From assembly GCA_964370625.1 (NCBI GenBank), contig CAYJKB010000010.1, positions 1-54,894 on the forward strand: a stretch of 54,894 nt of DNA, given 5' to 3'. The notes beneath the pieces were generated by a model that saw only the letters and a program-made list of their open reading frames with translations, was not told the DNA's origin and did no database searches. The DNA is from CAYJKB01 sp964370625. Lineage in GTDB: Bacteria; Bacillota; Clostridia; Oscillospirales; Butyricicoccaceae. Of the stretch, positions 35,921-44,821 are shown in pieces. The position numbers and the translations under genes are program-made. Position 1 is the first letter of the stretch. Every line of letters starts with the position of its first letter.

Positions 35921-36142
35921 GTCAGTAGCACTGACGGGCAGTCGACAGTGTCGACAAACACCTAATTTCACTCATTTGTTACACAAATTAGAGCGAAATT
36001 GCAAAAATATCAATAAATAAGTAAAAATATAGTCGTGCGTTTACAGCACGAGTGGACAGGAGAAAATCTATAATTTGTAAAAGTTCTTATTACTGTCCAC
36101 AACTTAAAGTTTTTTGTTTTACTTTTGTTCACAAAAGTAAAG
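35921..36142 (+). repeat. Structured repeat unit 2, upstream of icd
   Basis: Complete copy with six hairpins in order. GTCAGT-AGC-ACTGAC (35921-35935); GTCGAC-AGT-GTCGAC (35941-35955); a long stem AATTTCACTC/GAGCGAAATT (35964-36000) with ATTTGT-TAC-ACAAAT inside; after an A/T-rich linker TCGTGC-GTTTACA-GCACGA (36033-36051); GTGGACAG/CTGTCCAC (36052-36059 with 36093-36100) with an inner AAAT-CTATA-ATTT; and TTTACTTTTG-TTCA-CAAAAGTAAA (36118-36141). The last hairpin ends just before the icd Shine-Dalgarno. That hairpin is absent at the junction between units 1 and 2. Confidence 0.9.
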
Positions 36143-36155
36143 AAAGGGAGAAAAA

Positions 36156-37319
36156 ATGAGTAATATTTCACAACATGCATTAGACAAATACGAATTCATT
36201 ATACGTTCACAACTTGAGCGTATTGAAAAAATGAAAGAACAAGGTGACTTTATCAAGTATGAAGAGCTTGATAAATTAATCATCGGTGTTTGTGGTGGGG
36301 ACGGAATTGGCCCTATGATTACATCACAAGCAAAAAATTTACTTGAAATGCTTCTTGCTGACAAAGTAAAAGCTGGAAAAGTTGAATTTAAAACAATCGA
36401 CGGACTTACTATTGAACGTCGTGCTGAAGTTTCAAAAGCTATCCCAGATGATACACTTGAAGAACTTAAAGCGTGTCACGTTATTCTTAAAGGACCTACA
36501 ACTACTCCTCGTAAAGGTGACCCATGGCCAAACGTTGAAAGTGCTAACGTAGCTATGAGAAAATCACTTGATTTATTTGCAAATGTACGTCCTGTTAAAG
36601 TTCCTGAAGAAGGAATTGACTGGATTTTCTTCAGAGAAAACACTGAAGGGGCTTATGCTGTTGGTAGCCATGGCGTTAATGTTACTGATGATTTAGCAAT
36701 TGACTTTACTGTAACTACTACTCAAGGTAGTGAAAGAATTGTACGTCTTGCGTTTGACCATGCAAAGAAAACTGGTAAAAATAAAGTTACAGCCGTAACT
36801 AAAGCTAACATTGTAAAAACAACTGATGGAAAATTCCTTGATATGTGTAAAACTATTTCTGCTGAATATCCAGAAGTTGTGCTTGACGACTGGTATATCG
36901 ATATCATGACAGCAAAACTTATCGACCCTAAACGTCGTACTGATTTTAAAGTTATGGTACTCCCTAACCTTTATGGTGATATTTTAACTGATGAAGCAGC
37001 TGAATTCCAAGGTGGTGTTGGAACTGCTGGTTCTGCTAATATCGGTAAAAGATATGCTATGTTTGAAGCTGTTCATGGTTCTGCACCTCGTATGGTTGAC
37101 GAAGGTCGTGCAAAATATGCTGACCCTTGTTCTATGTTCCGTGCATCTGTAATGCTTCTTGAACATATTGGCGAAATTGCTTTAGCTGCTAAATTAGAAA
37201 AAGCTCTTGATATTTGTATGAATGAAGAAAAAGCTTTAACTATTACAGGTCGTGATAACGGTGCTACAGCTGAAGAATTTACAAATTACGTAATTAAAAC
37301 TTTAGGGAATTTAAACTAA
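36156..37319 (+). CDS. icd: Isocitrate dehydrogenase (isocitrate/isopropylmalate family)
   Basis: Oxidative decarboxylation of isocitrate to 2-oxoglutarate. The 387-residue protein has an N-terminal helical extension of about 40 residues, then IIGVCGGDGIGPM, LKGPTTTPRKGDPWPNVESA, FRENTEGAYAVGSHG, MVLPNLYGDILTDEAAEFQG (metal site) and FEAVHGSAPRM. Cofactor choice is not certain. The family also includes isopropylmalate dehydrogenase, but the aconitase gene upstream favours isocitrate. AGAAAGGGAG precedes the ATG, right after the last hairpin of the repeat. rex follows after 20 bp. Confidence 0.9.
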   Translation: MSNISQHALDKYEFIIRSQLERIEKMKEQGDFIKYEELDKLIIGVCGGDGIGPMITSQAKNLLEMLLADKVKAGKVEFKTIDGLTIERRAEVSKAIPDDTLEELKACHVILKGPTTTPRKGDPWPNVESANVAMRKSLDLFANVRPVKVPEEGIDWIFFRENTEGAYAVGSHGVNVTDDLAIDFTVTTTQGSERIVRLAFDHAKKTGKNKVTAVTKANIVKTTDGKFLDMCKTISAEYPEVVLDDWYIDIMTAKLIDPKRRTDFKVMVLPNLYGDILTDEAAEFQGGVGTAGSANIGKRYAMFEAVHGSAPRMVDEGRAKYADPCSMFRASVMLLEHIGEIALAAKLEKALDICMNEEKALTITGRDNGATAEEFTNYVIKTLGNLN

Positions 37320-37339
37320 TTCTATTGGAGGCCTAGAAA

Positions 37340-37969
37340 ATGGAAAAACAAGCCAATATATCTCGTGCTGTTATTAAAAGACTGCCTAGATATTATAGGT
37401 ATTTAGCTGATATGCAAAGACATGGTATTTCTCGCACTTCATCTAAAGAATTATCAGAAAGAATGGGGCTTACAGCTTCACAAATTCGTCAAGATTTAAA
37501 CTGTTTTGGTGGATTTGGTCAACAAGGGTATGGATATAATGTTGAGACTCTTCTTGTGAAACTTAAAGAAATCATGGGTATTTCAGTTAAAAGAACCGCT
37601 GTACTTATCGGCGTAGGTAACTTAGGTCGAGCTATTATTAAAAACTTTGACTTTGGAACTAATGGAATTAGTGTAACTTGTGCATTTGACTCTAATATAG
37701 ATGTTATTGGAACAAATATAGATGATGTTCAAGTGTTAAATATTACTCTATTATCAGATTATCTAAAAGAGAATAATCCAGATATTGCTATTTTAACTTT
37801 ACCAAAACCACAAGCTCAAGCTGTTGCAAATATACTTCTTGAAGGCGGTATTCGTGGAATTTGGAATTTCACGAATTTAGATTTAAAATTAGGCGAGCAT
37901 AATGTACCTGTCGAAAGTGTACGTTTTGCTGATAGCCTTATGACTCTTTGCTATTTCATGCAAGAATAA
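37340..37969 (+). CDS. rex: Redox-sensing transcriptional repressor Rex
   Basis: NADH/NAD+-responsive repressor of fermentation and respiration genes. The 209-residue protein has an N-terminal winged helix (ISRAVIKRLPRYYRYLADMQ, then LSERMGLTASQIRQDLNCFG with GGFGQQGYGYNV) and a Rossmann domain with LIGVGNLGRAIIKNFDF near 90-106. A C-terminal swapped helix follows. RBS GGAGG. Being directly behind icd, it probably shares its transcript. I saw no convincing Rex palindrome nearby. Confidence 0.95.
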   Translation: MEKQANISRAVIKRLPRYYRYLADMQRHGISRTSSKELSERMGLTASQIRQDLNCFGGFGQQGYGYNVETLLVKLKEIMGISVKRTAVLIGVGNLGRAIIKNFDFGTNGISVTCAFDSNIDVIGTNIDDVQVLNITLLSDYLKENNPDIAILTLPKPQAQAVANILLEGGIRGIWNFTNLDLKLGEHNVPVESVRFADSLMTLCYFMQE

Positions 37970-38007
37970 TTACATGTTAATAGTTTTATTGTAACTGAGT
38001 GAATTTA

Positions 38008-38070
38008 GCCATATGAATATGGCGAATATTATCATAATTAAATGTGGCGATAAATTCGTCACATTTTTTT
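38008..38070 (+). terminator. Terminator after rex
   Basis: Two hairpins in series: GCCATAT-GA-ATATGGC (38008-38023), and TGTGGCGA/TCGTCACA (38043-38050 with 38056-38063) followed by T7. The second is the intrinsic terminator; the first may be an RNA stability element. Confidence 0.75.
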
Positions 38071-38130
38071 ATAATTTTATTATTTAAGTAAATTCAAAAG
38101 TTATTTAAACTATATTTTAGGGGTGAAAAT

Positions 38131-39225
38131 ATGAATAATACAAAAATGCGTGAACTAGAAAATTTACGTGCAATTAGTTTTATCGGGGTAGTGTTGCAGC
38201 ATGTTTTAGGAATTTATGTAGTTCAACAAGGAGTTTCTAATTCTGAAAATATAATAATAGGATTATTATTTGGGCTAGCAAAATTCGCTGTACCTTGCTT
38301 TGTATTCTTAAGCGGAATACTTATTACAAAAAAATATATAAATAAATTTAATTATTTAAAATTTCTTAAAAAAAATATACTTAAGATAGTAATTCCATAT
38401 GCAGTATTTTGTGGTGTATATGTTATTTATTATGAAAAATATGATAATTTAGCTGAAGTATTCAAAAATGCAATTTTCGGACAGGTTACTTATCACACAT
38501 GGTATCTTGCTATGATAATCGGTCTATATATTATAATGCCATTTTTGCTTTTTGCATTACATAAAGTTAATAAAAGTGGAATGTCTAAAATAGACACTTG
38601 GAAGTTAATAATATTTATTTTTGTTACATACTCAATGATATTATATATTTATCCGTATTTCAAAAATTTTACTTTAACATCATTTTTATTTGAAAATGCA
38701 ACTTTAAATCCACTTTATTATGTCCCATATTTTTTAATAGGTGGATTGTTTTCATTAAATTATAAAGAAAATATGCAAGCAATAGTACATCATAAAAGAT
38801 ATTTTATTGTCATTGCCTATTGTGCATATTTGCTGTCAATTTATCTTTTATTTTCAAGGGGATATTCTGATGGTGTATTAAATCTTAATTTTATGCCTAC
38901 TTTATCAATTTCATCAGCATTATTGTCTATATCTTGGATATTTTTACTTCTTATTGTATCACATATACTTTTAAGTAAAGAAAAACTTACAAAATGGCTG
39001 AATTTCATAGCTAAACATTCTTTTTTAGCTTACTTATATCACACAATTATGATTCAATTTATTTCTAATAACACAACTTTCTTACCTCGTGAAATTAGAT
39101 TTATCATAATGTTTATTGGCTCTGTAATATTATCGGTGTTAATATCTTATGCTTATGATATGCTTAAAGCATTTATTCTATCTAAATTTAAAAAAGAAGA
39201 GCAAGTTCTTAAACGAGCTGAATAG
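38131..39225 (+). CDS. Acyltransferase family 3 membrane protein
   Basis: A 364-residue, very hydrophobic protein with about ten transmembrane helices. The N-terminal RELENLRAISFIGVVLQHVL matches the acyltransferase-3 signature (R-x10-H region), and KKNILKIVIPYAVF follows helix 2. Family members O-acetylate or O-succinylate cell-surface sugars, peptidoglycan or glycolipids. No glycan cluster is next to it, so the substrate is unknown. RBS AGGGGTG. Monocistronic between two terminators. Confidence 0.85.
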   Translation: MNNTKMRELENLRAISFIGVVLQHVLGIYVVQQGVSNSENIIIGLLFGLAKFAVPCFVFLSGILITKKYINKFNYLKFLKKNILKIVIPYAVFCGVYVIYYEKYDNLAEVFKNAIFGQVTYHTWYLAMIIGLYIIMPFLLFALHKVNKSGMSKIDTWKLIIFIFVTYSMILYIYPYFKNFTLTSFLFENATLNPLYYVPYFLIGGLFSLNYKENMQAIVHHKRYFIVIAYCAYLLSIYLLFSRGYSDGVLNLNFMPTLSISSALLSISWIFLLLIVSHILLSKEKLTKWLNFIAKHSFLAYLYHTIMIQFISNNTTFLPREIRFIIMFIGSVILSVLISYAYDMLKAFILSKFKKEEQVLKRAE

Positions 39226-39226
39226 T

Positions 39227-39265
39227 AAAATAGGGTTTGACGCATTTCGTCAAACCCTATTTTTA
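39227..39265 (+). terminator. Terminator after the acyltransferase
   Basis: A 16-bp perfect stem AAAATAGGGTTTGACG/CGTCAAACCCTATTTT (39227-39242 with 39248-39263) with a T-rich 3' side. It may act in both directions. Confidence 0.8.
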
Positions 39266-39274
39266 TCGTATATT

Positions 39275-39306
39275 AAAAGGGAGCTGTTATAAAACGGCTC
39301 CCTTTT
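39275..39306 (-). terminator. Terminator of the minus-strand peptidase gene
   Basis: AAAAGGGAGC (39275-39284) pairs with GCTCCCTTTT (39297-39306). On the minus strand it ends in TTTTAATA and lies 16 bp after the stop of the SLH peptidase gene. Confidence 0.75.
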
Positions 39307-39321
39307 AAATGTGCTTAATAT

Positions 39322-42300
39322 TTATCCAGCTAATGTAAGATAATCTTTATCTTCGTCATAAGTCATATCATCGTTTAAGATAGAAATTCCAGTAATTTCT
39401 GTCCCGCTAGCAAGCTCTTCTGCTTCATTAACAGAATTGTATTGTCCATCTGTGTTTGTAAGAAGTAATTGTTTGTAACCTGTACCATTATCACTTGTTA
39501 CAATAATATCACTATATGAAGAATCTTCAGCTTGTGTAATAACTAGTGGAGCATTCATAAGCGTAAACGCTTGAATAACTTCCATATCAGCACTTACCCA
39601 TGCTGCACTGTTTCCACCACTACCAGAAGTGTAAGGTCCTATTAGTAGTGCAAAAATTTCATCAGTTCCGTCATTATCAAGGTCTACATAATTGTAATAA
39701 TATCTTGTATCTGCTTGATATTCTTGTGGAATTCCAAAAAATGAAAGCAATGCATTTGCAAGTTCTGCATTATGTTCTGTTTCTGAATTCATTTCTTCTG
39801 TAAGTACTATAGTTGCATCTTCTACATCATCAGTAGTATCTTCTACAGGTTGACCTCCAGTAAGCGTAATATATCTATGGAAGATAGCAGAAATTTCAGC
39901 ACGAGTAGCAGAAGCATTTGGTGCTAAAATAGTATCAGATTTACCTGTGATAATGCCTTCAGCATGTGCCCAAACCATAGCGCTTTGAGCATAAGCATCA
40001 AGTTCAGCAATATCAGAGAAAGCAGTTAACCCTTCGTAATCTGCAATTCTAGGTTCGCCCTCATATCTCCAAAGCATAGTTACAAGTTGCTCACGAGTTA
40101 CAGGCATATCTACACCTACAGTTTCAGGAGCGATACCACTTACAATTCCATTTTTTGATGCCCAAGCTATAGCCATTTCATACCAAGAACCTTGCATAAC
40201 ATCAGCGAAGTTGCCATACATAAGTTCAACTTGTGGTTCGCCAGCTAGACGATGAAGCATAGTAGCAAACATAGCTCTTGTAGCAGTTGCGTTAGGGGAG
40301 AAGGCTGTAGCGCTAGTTCCGTTCATAATTCCGTTATCATAAGCATACATAACGTCATCATAGAACCAATCAGCAACAGTTACATCAGTAAACACACCTG
40401 CAGGAGCTGGAGTTTCTTCTGTAATAGCATCTGCCATATTTGCAAAAATAAAGTTTGAAATGTATGAGAATTCATCACGTTGGTTAACTTTGTGAGTTAG
40501 TGAGTTTGCAAATAGAGCAACATTAATATCATTACCCATTTTGTCTTCACCAACATATGAGAATGCTTGAGTAGAACCACCTAAGAATTTTTCTAGGTTT
40601 TCAGCATCGCTTGAACGTAGGAAACCTTCAGTAGGCTCACGAGTAGCATCAATTTCTACTAAAACTTCGCTACCAGCTGGTACATTTTCAAAGAAACCTG
40701 CACCATAACCATACATTACTTCATCACCTTCGTTTACATAGTTTGCATTGATGATATTTGTATTAGGGTATGTTACATAAGCTAAGGCATCCATAGAACC
40801 TGATACAGCAGCTCTGTTTGCCATATCATATGTAAATAATGCACCATCGTTATTGTTTCCATCTCTATCTGTAGAACCTACAACAGAATTTACAGCAGCA
40901 GCACCATAACCGATATAAGGAGTACCATTTTGTACAGCTTTTAGCGCATCACCTGTAAGAGCTGAGTAACCTACGATAACATCAGCTGCACTAGGGTCTG
41001 TAGTTGTTCTAAAGCCCATTAAATCAAGTGACATTCTATCATAGCTATAGTTATAAACATATAGATAATTTGAATATTTATAACCAGCATCAGCAGTTCC
41101 AGTAGGAGTACCTGCGATATAAACTAAAGGAAGTTTTGAAATTTCAGTAGCATTTACTTCCATATCGTCAGCAGATACAGCAGTTAAAATGTAATCATCA
41201 GCAACTGAATTATAATCATCAGCTGATACTTTAAAGCTTGTAGCATAATCGCCATCTGTAATGAAAGCTACAGATTTACCTTTTGAAAGTAGGTCATTTA
41301 CAGCAGACACTGCAACTTCACCATTATTCATAATGATAACTGTTTCAGAAGAAGCAACATCAGTTGACATAATATCTTCAACAATTTCAGCAACTTCACC
41401 CATATCTTGCATATCAGTTGATGCATTTTCGATTGTTTTATAAGTTTCTGGGTTTGTAATCATATGCATGTCAAAGCCACGAGTTTCGTTGAATGTAGTA
41501 ATACCTTCTGAGTATAGTACAGTCCAATCTTTAATAAGTGTACCATCATATAATGCACCATTTGCAACTGAACGTTTTGCTTGATACATTGAAATAATCG
41601 CTGTACCTTCTGGGTATTCGATGCCTTCAATCACTGTAGCATCTTCTAGGAAAGAGATTTTAACATCATTTCTTGAAAGCCAAGTTAGCATTTCACTTGC
41701 AGCTGCAATATTAGCTTGGTTAGTTTCGTCCATTGGAATGATGTATGCTTCTGGATAGAAGTTTCCATTTTCATCTTCGCCATCAAACACAGGACGGAAA
41801 AGGGAAGCTTCTGCACCTTCTACATCGTATTGGTTTGTAAGCCAAGGATTTACTTCTTCATTAGAATTTTCATTATTAACACCACGTGCATAAATTTCAA
41901 GTTGATTTAACATCATATCATCTTTGTTGTCAGCAACATAGTCAGATTGACCTAATAGCCCATAAGCTGTAGCATCAACAGTATCATCGTTATATGCTGG
42001 AAGTTCAACAGTGTAAGCTACTGTACCTTGAAGCATAGCAAATTGAGGAGTATAAGATGTTGACATATCATCCCATGGATCAGCCCAGAAAGTTTCATCT
42101 TTTCCATCAGCTGTTTTTTCACCTGTGTATTCTAGGTAATCACGTTGAGGGATAACATAACTATTATATCCATCATTATTAGATATAGCAGCATTACCAA
42201 ATGCTTGACCAGCTGTCATTAAGTAATTTGCAAGTAAGTCATATTCAAAGTTTGGTTCGTGTGGTGGGTCACATGGCTCTGCTTGGAAATTACGTACACG

Positions 42301-43683
42301 TCCATGAACTTCTGTTAGAAGTATAGGATTGAATTTAGCAATAAGTTCTTGCATATTTTGAGTTTCGTTTGTAACTTGGAAAGAGTTATCACGGTTTAGG
42401 TCAAATCCGTTTGAAGATACACGTGCCATAAATACACGACCTTCAACATTTTGCTCTGGAACAAGAATAAAGAATACATCGCCAAGCATTTCATCTACAA
42501 CAACAGTTTCTGTTTCAGAAGTATAGTATTTTGCAAGGTCAACAGGACCTGAGATACCGTTGTTAGTATCAGTGATAGTTCCAAGTAGGGAAGCTGTATC
42601 TGCTACAAGTTCTGGCATTGCAAGTGAACCTTCTACGCCTACTTCGCCACGTTCTTCAGCCACTTGTGCTTCACCCTCTGCTGTAAATCCTGTTAACATT
42701 TTCATGTCAATAGTATCTTGTTCTACAAGCATTCTAGCAAGTTTTAAAATACCATCAGGACCTGCAGCTTCGTTTGAGTGAATATTTGAGAACATAACAG
42801 GAACTTTATAGTCCATTCCAGCTTCAATTTCTTTTGCAAGTGCTTCAGGATCGCTTTCAGCTTTTTCAGTCATATCAAGCCATTTATCAACATCAGCTTG
42901 GTTTGAAGCGATTATTAAGTATGGCATGTCATAACCAGAAGTTGATGTACCCATTGAAAACTGCTCTACATATAAATCAGTATCCATATTAGCTAGTGCA
43001 TCAAGTTCATCGTAGATTTCACCCATAGTTGTAAATGTATCATAAGCAGATACTTCAGCTGCAACAGAACCTAACATTGTAGTTCCATTCATAGCTTCAA
43101 GGCTATACCAACCGATATAATCCATAGTAAGTGTGCCTTTTGTGCCATGAGGCATGCTTCCATCTACATAGAACATTTCTGTATCAAATGTAAGTTTAAG
43201 TGATACACTGCTGTCATCTGCTACTAAAACTTCTGATTGTATGTTTTTAAACCAGTCAACACTTGTGCTGTCTTGTCTATCTGTATAAGTTTGCCATTCT
43301 TCAAAAGTAGTACCTTTTACATAGTTTGGGTAAAGATCTTCTGATAAGAATGCTTCATCACGAGTTAGTGAATAAGTGATATTTCCAGCATCAATTGCAG
43401 TTTGTAATTCTTCAGCTGTCATGCTTACAGGAATGATAGCTTCAAAAGTACGAGCGTGAGTCATAGAAATTAAATCTTTTCCATTATCTCCTGTTACATT
43501 TTTAAAGCTTGCTCCCTCAGTAGAAGCTGGAGCTTCAGCTAATGATAAATCTTGTACCCCGTCATTTAATGGGTATGGATTTTGAAAAGTTGCTGACGCC
43601 GGAGCTAGCATAGACATAGTTAAAGTAGTTGATAAAACTAAGCCTAGCATACGTTTTGTAGTAAATCCTTTTGTTTTTTTCAC
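39322..43683 (-). CDS. Secreted M14 zinc carboxypeptidase-like protein with three SLH domains
   Basis: About 1453 residues. Signal peptide 1-32 (KRMLGLVLSTTLTMSML, cleavage after PASA). M14 metallopeptidase domain at about 220-600, with zinc ligands His302 and Glu305 in NIHSNEAAGPDG, His460 in TEVHGR, substrate loop FDLNRDNS and the catalytic Glu near 560 in VELPAY. A long middle region without a recognised domain follows. Three SLH domains (about 1096-1275; first begins FTDVTVADWFYDDVMYAYDN) would anchor it to the cell-wall polymer. A tail of about 175 residues contains DLDNDGTDE, a calcium-loop-like motif. Start is GTG 43683 (GGAG 8 nt upstream); an in-frame TTG at 43701 overlaps the Shine-Dalgarno. 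Probably a surface peptidase. Confidence 0.9.
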   Translation of the reverse strand: MKKTKGFTTKRMLGLVLSTTLTMSMLAPASATFQNPYPLNDGVQDLSLAEAPASTEGASFKNVTGDNGKDLISMTHARTFEAIIPVSMTAEELQTAIDAGNITYSLTRDEAFLSEDLYPNYVKGTTFEEWQTYTDRQDSTSVDWFKNIQSEVLVADDSSVSLKLTFDTEMFYVDGSMPHGTKGTLTMDYIGWYSLEAMNGTTMLGSVAAEVSAYDTFTTMGEIYDELDALANMDTDLYVEQFSMGTSTSGYDMPYLIIASNQADVDKWLDMTEKAESDPEALAKEIEAGMDYKVPVMFSNIHSNEAAGPDGILKLARMLVEQDTIDMKMLTGFTAEGEAQVAEERGEVGVEGSLAMPELVADTASLLGTITDTNNGISGPVDLAKYYTSETETVVVDEMLGDVFFILVPEQNVEGRVFMARVSSNGFDLNRDNSFQVTNETQNMQELIAKFNPILLTEVHGRVRNFQAEPCDPPHEPNFEYDLLANYLMTAGQAFGNAAISNNDGYNSYVIPQRDYLEYTGEKTADGKDETFWADPWDDMSTSYTPQFAMLQGTVAYTVELPAYNDDTVDATAYGLLGQSDYVADNKDDMMLNQLEIYARGVNNENSNEEVNPWLTNQYDVEGAEASLFRPVFDGEDENGNFYPEAYIIPMDETNQANIAAASEMLTWLSRNDVKISFLEDATVIEGIEYPEGTAIISMYQAKRSVANGALYDGTLIKDWTVLYSEGITTFNETRGFDMHMITNPETYKTIENASTDMQDMGEVAEIVEDIMSTDVASSETVIIMNNGEVAVSAVNDLLSKGKSVAFITDGDYATSFKVSADDYNSVADDYILTAVSADDMEVNATEISKLPLVYIAGTPTGTADAGYKYSNYLYVYNYSYDRMSLDLMGFRTTTDPSAADVIVGYSALTGDALKAVQNGTPYIGYGAAAVNSVVGSTDRDGNNNDGALFTYDMANRAAVSGSMDALAYVTYPNTNIINANYVNEGDEVMYGYGAGFFENVPAGSEVLVEIDATREPTEGFLRSSDAENLEKFLGGSTQAFSYVGEDKMGNDINVALFANSLTHKVNQRDEFSYISNFIFANMADAITEETPAPAGVFTDVTVADWFYDDVMYAYDNGIMNGTSATAFSPNATATRAMFATMLHRLAGEPQVELMYGNFADVMQGSWYEMAIAWASKNGIVSGIAPETVGVDMPVTREQLVTMLWRYEGEPRIADYEGLTAFSDIAELDAYAQSAMVWAHAEGIITGKSDTILAPNASATRAEISAIFHRYITLTGGQPVEDTTDDVEDATIVLTEEMNSETEHNAELANALLSFFGIPQEYQADTRYYYNYVDLDNDGTDEIFALLIGPYTSGSGGNSAAWVSADMEVIQAFTLMNAPLVITQAEDSSYSDIIVTSDNGTGYKQLLLTNTDGQYNSVNEAEELASGTEITGISILNDDMTYDEDKDYLTLAG

Positions 43684-43863
43684 CTTTTTGTCTCCTCTCA
43701 AATTTTAAAACATACATGAATTGAAAAATTCACATATAATTGAACAGAAAGTATAGAAAAACTTTCCATAATGCATAAATTATAGCATATTTGTATATCA
43801 ATGTCAAATATTTAAGAAATTTTTGTTAAAAAAAGATAAAATAATGTATATTTATGCATTCAT

Positions 43864-43877
43864 CTTATAATTATAAG
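43864..43877. promoter_or_regulatory. Perfect palindrome between divergent genes
   Basis: CTTATAATTATAAG is a perfect 14-bp inverted repeat in the 368-bp region between the peptidase gene and acpP. It could be an operator, but in AT-rich DNA such palindromes also occur by chance. The rest of this interval shows only the acpP promoter. Confidence 0.25.
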
Positions 43878-43962
43878 CTATTTTACCCATTTTATTCATC
43901 TGCTTTTTTCTCCAAATTCTGTTAATTTAATGGCATATGCAGAAAATGTTGGTATTTTTTAC

Positions 43963-43992
43963 TTGACATTTTTGTATACTATATGCTAACAT
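43963..43992 (+). promoter_or_regulatory. Promoter of the fatty-acid synthesis cluster
   Basis: TTGACA (43963-43968), 18 bp, TAACAT (43987-43992), about 60 bp before the acpP start. The -35 is perfect and the -10 moderate. Confidence 0.65.
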
Positions 43993-44051
43993 TATTTCAA
44001 GATTTATTTAGAAATTTTACTTAAATGTATATTACAAAGGAGAAATTTATT

Positions 44052-44276
44052 ATGTTTGAAAAAGTAAGAGAAACAATTGCAAGCACACTTAGCTGTGACT
44101 TAGAGGACATTACACTTGAGGCTAACTTAGCTGAAGATTTAGGAGCAGATTCACTTGATGCTGTTGAACTTAACATGGCATTAGAAGATGCATTTAACAT
44201 CAAAATCCCAGATGAAGCTTTAGCAGATTTTAAAACAGTGTCAGATATCGTAACTTACATTGAAAAAAATCAATAA
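44052..44276 (+). CDS. acpP: Acyl carrier protein
   Basis: 74-residue acidic carrier of growing acyl chains. The phosphopantetheine serine is Ser34 in LGADSLDAVEL. Length and helix pattern are typical. The ATG at 44052 follows AAAGGAG; an in-frame ATG at 44025 lies upstream of this Shine-Dalgarno and is not used. First gene of the fab/acc cluster. A 9-bp hairpin downstream (44290-44332) may partly stop transcription or protect the acpP message. Confidence 0.96.
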   Translation: MFEKVRETIASTLSCDLEDITLEANLAEDLGADSLDAVELNMALEDAFNIKIPDEALADFKTVSDIVTYIEKNQ

Positions 44277-44289
44277 TTTTTAACTTATC

Positions 44290-44332
44290 GTGTTAGCTTG
44301 AAATTTTGTTTTGAGCTAACACAATTTAATAA
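44290..44332 (+). terminator. Hairpin between acpP and accB (possible attenuator)
   Basis: GTGTTAGCT (44290-44298) pairs with AGCTAACAC (44324-44332). The following sequence AATTTAATAAAT is A/T-rich but lacks a T run, so this is at most a weak terminator. It would let acpP be expressed above the rest of the cluster. Confidence 0.4.
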
Positions 44333-44371
44333 ATAGCTATTTTATAATAGCAAAACGAAAAGAGGTATATA

Positions 44372-44821
44372 ATGAATCAAAGTCAACTTTTCGAACTTAT
44401 GGACAAGTTTGACGGTACTAAGCTTACTAAACTTGTTTATGAAGCAGACGGAGTTTCTATTTGTCTTGAAAAAGAAATTAATTATGTTGTTGCAAACGAA
44501 AAAACTATGATACAAGCTCCTAGCATTGTAGCAGAGCCATCTCAAAGTACTGCAACCGAACAAACTGCTATAGCTTCTAATTACATTGAAATCAAATCAC
44601 CACTTACTGGTGTGTTTTATAAAGCCGCTTCCCCAGATTCTGCACCATTTGTAAACGTTGGAGATAAAGTTTCCAAAGGTCAAATTGTTTGCCTTGTTGA
44701 AGCTATGAAGCTTATGAATGAAATCACAAGCCCTTGTGACGGAGTGATTAAGTCTGTTTGCATAGAAAATGGAGACGTAGTCTCTTTTGATCAAATATTA
44801 TTTGAGGTAGAACCATGTTAA
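44372..44821 (+). CDS. accB: Acetyl-CoA carboxylase biotin carboxyl carrier protein
   Basis: 149-residue BCCP. An N-terminal helix (MNQSQLFELMDKFDGTKLTK) and linker precede the biotinyl domain (about 72-149). The biotinylated residue is Lys113 in VEAMKLMNEI. IKSPLTGVFYKAASPDS is the typical domain start with the thumb region. RBS AGAGG. Overlaps accC by 7 bp. Confidence 0.95.
   Translation: MNQSQLFELMDKFDGTKLTKLVYEADGVSICLEKEINYVVANEKTMIQAPSIVAEPSQSTATEQTAIASNYIEIKSPLTGVFYKAASPDSAPFVNVGDKVSKGQIVCLVEAMKLMNEITSPCDGVIKSVCIENGDVVSFDQILFEVEPC

Noticed and set aside
35711..36116. CRISPR array
   Set aside because: The repeated unit is about 196 bp and adjacent without spacers; the short internal hairpins are not regularly spaced identical repeats.
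44277..44371. Strong terminator separating acpP from the acc genes
   Set aside because: The hairpin is good but no T run follows, so only partial attenuation or RNA protection is supported.
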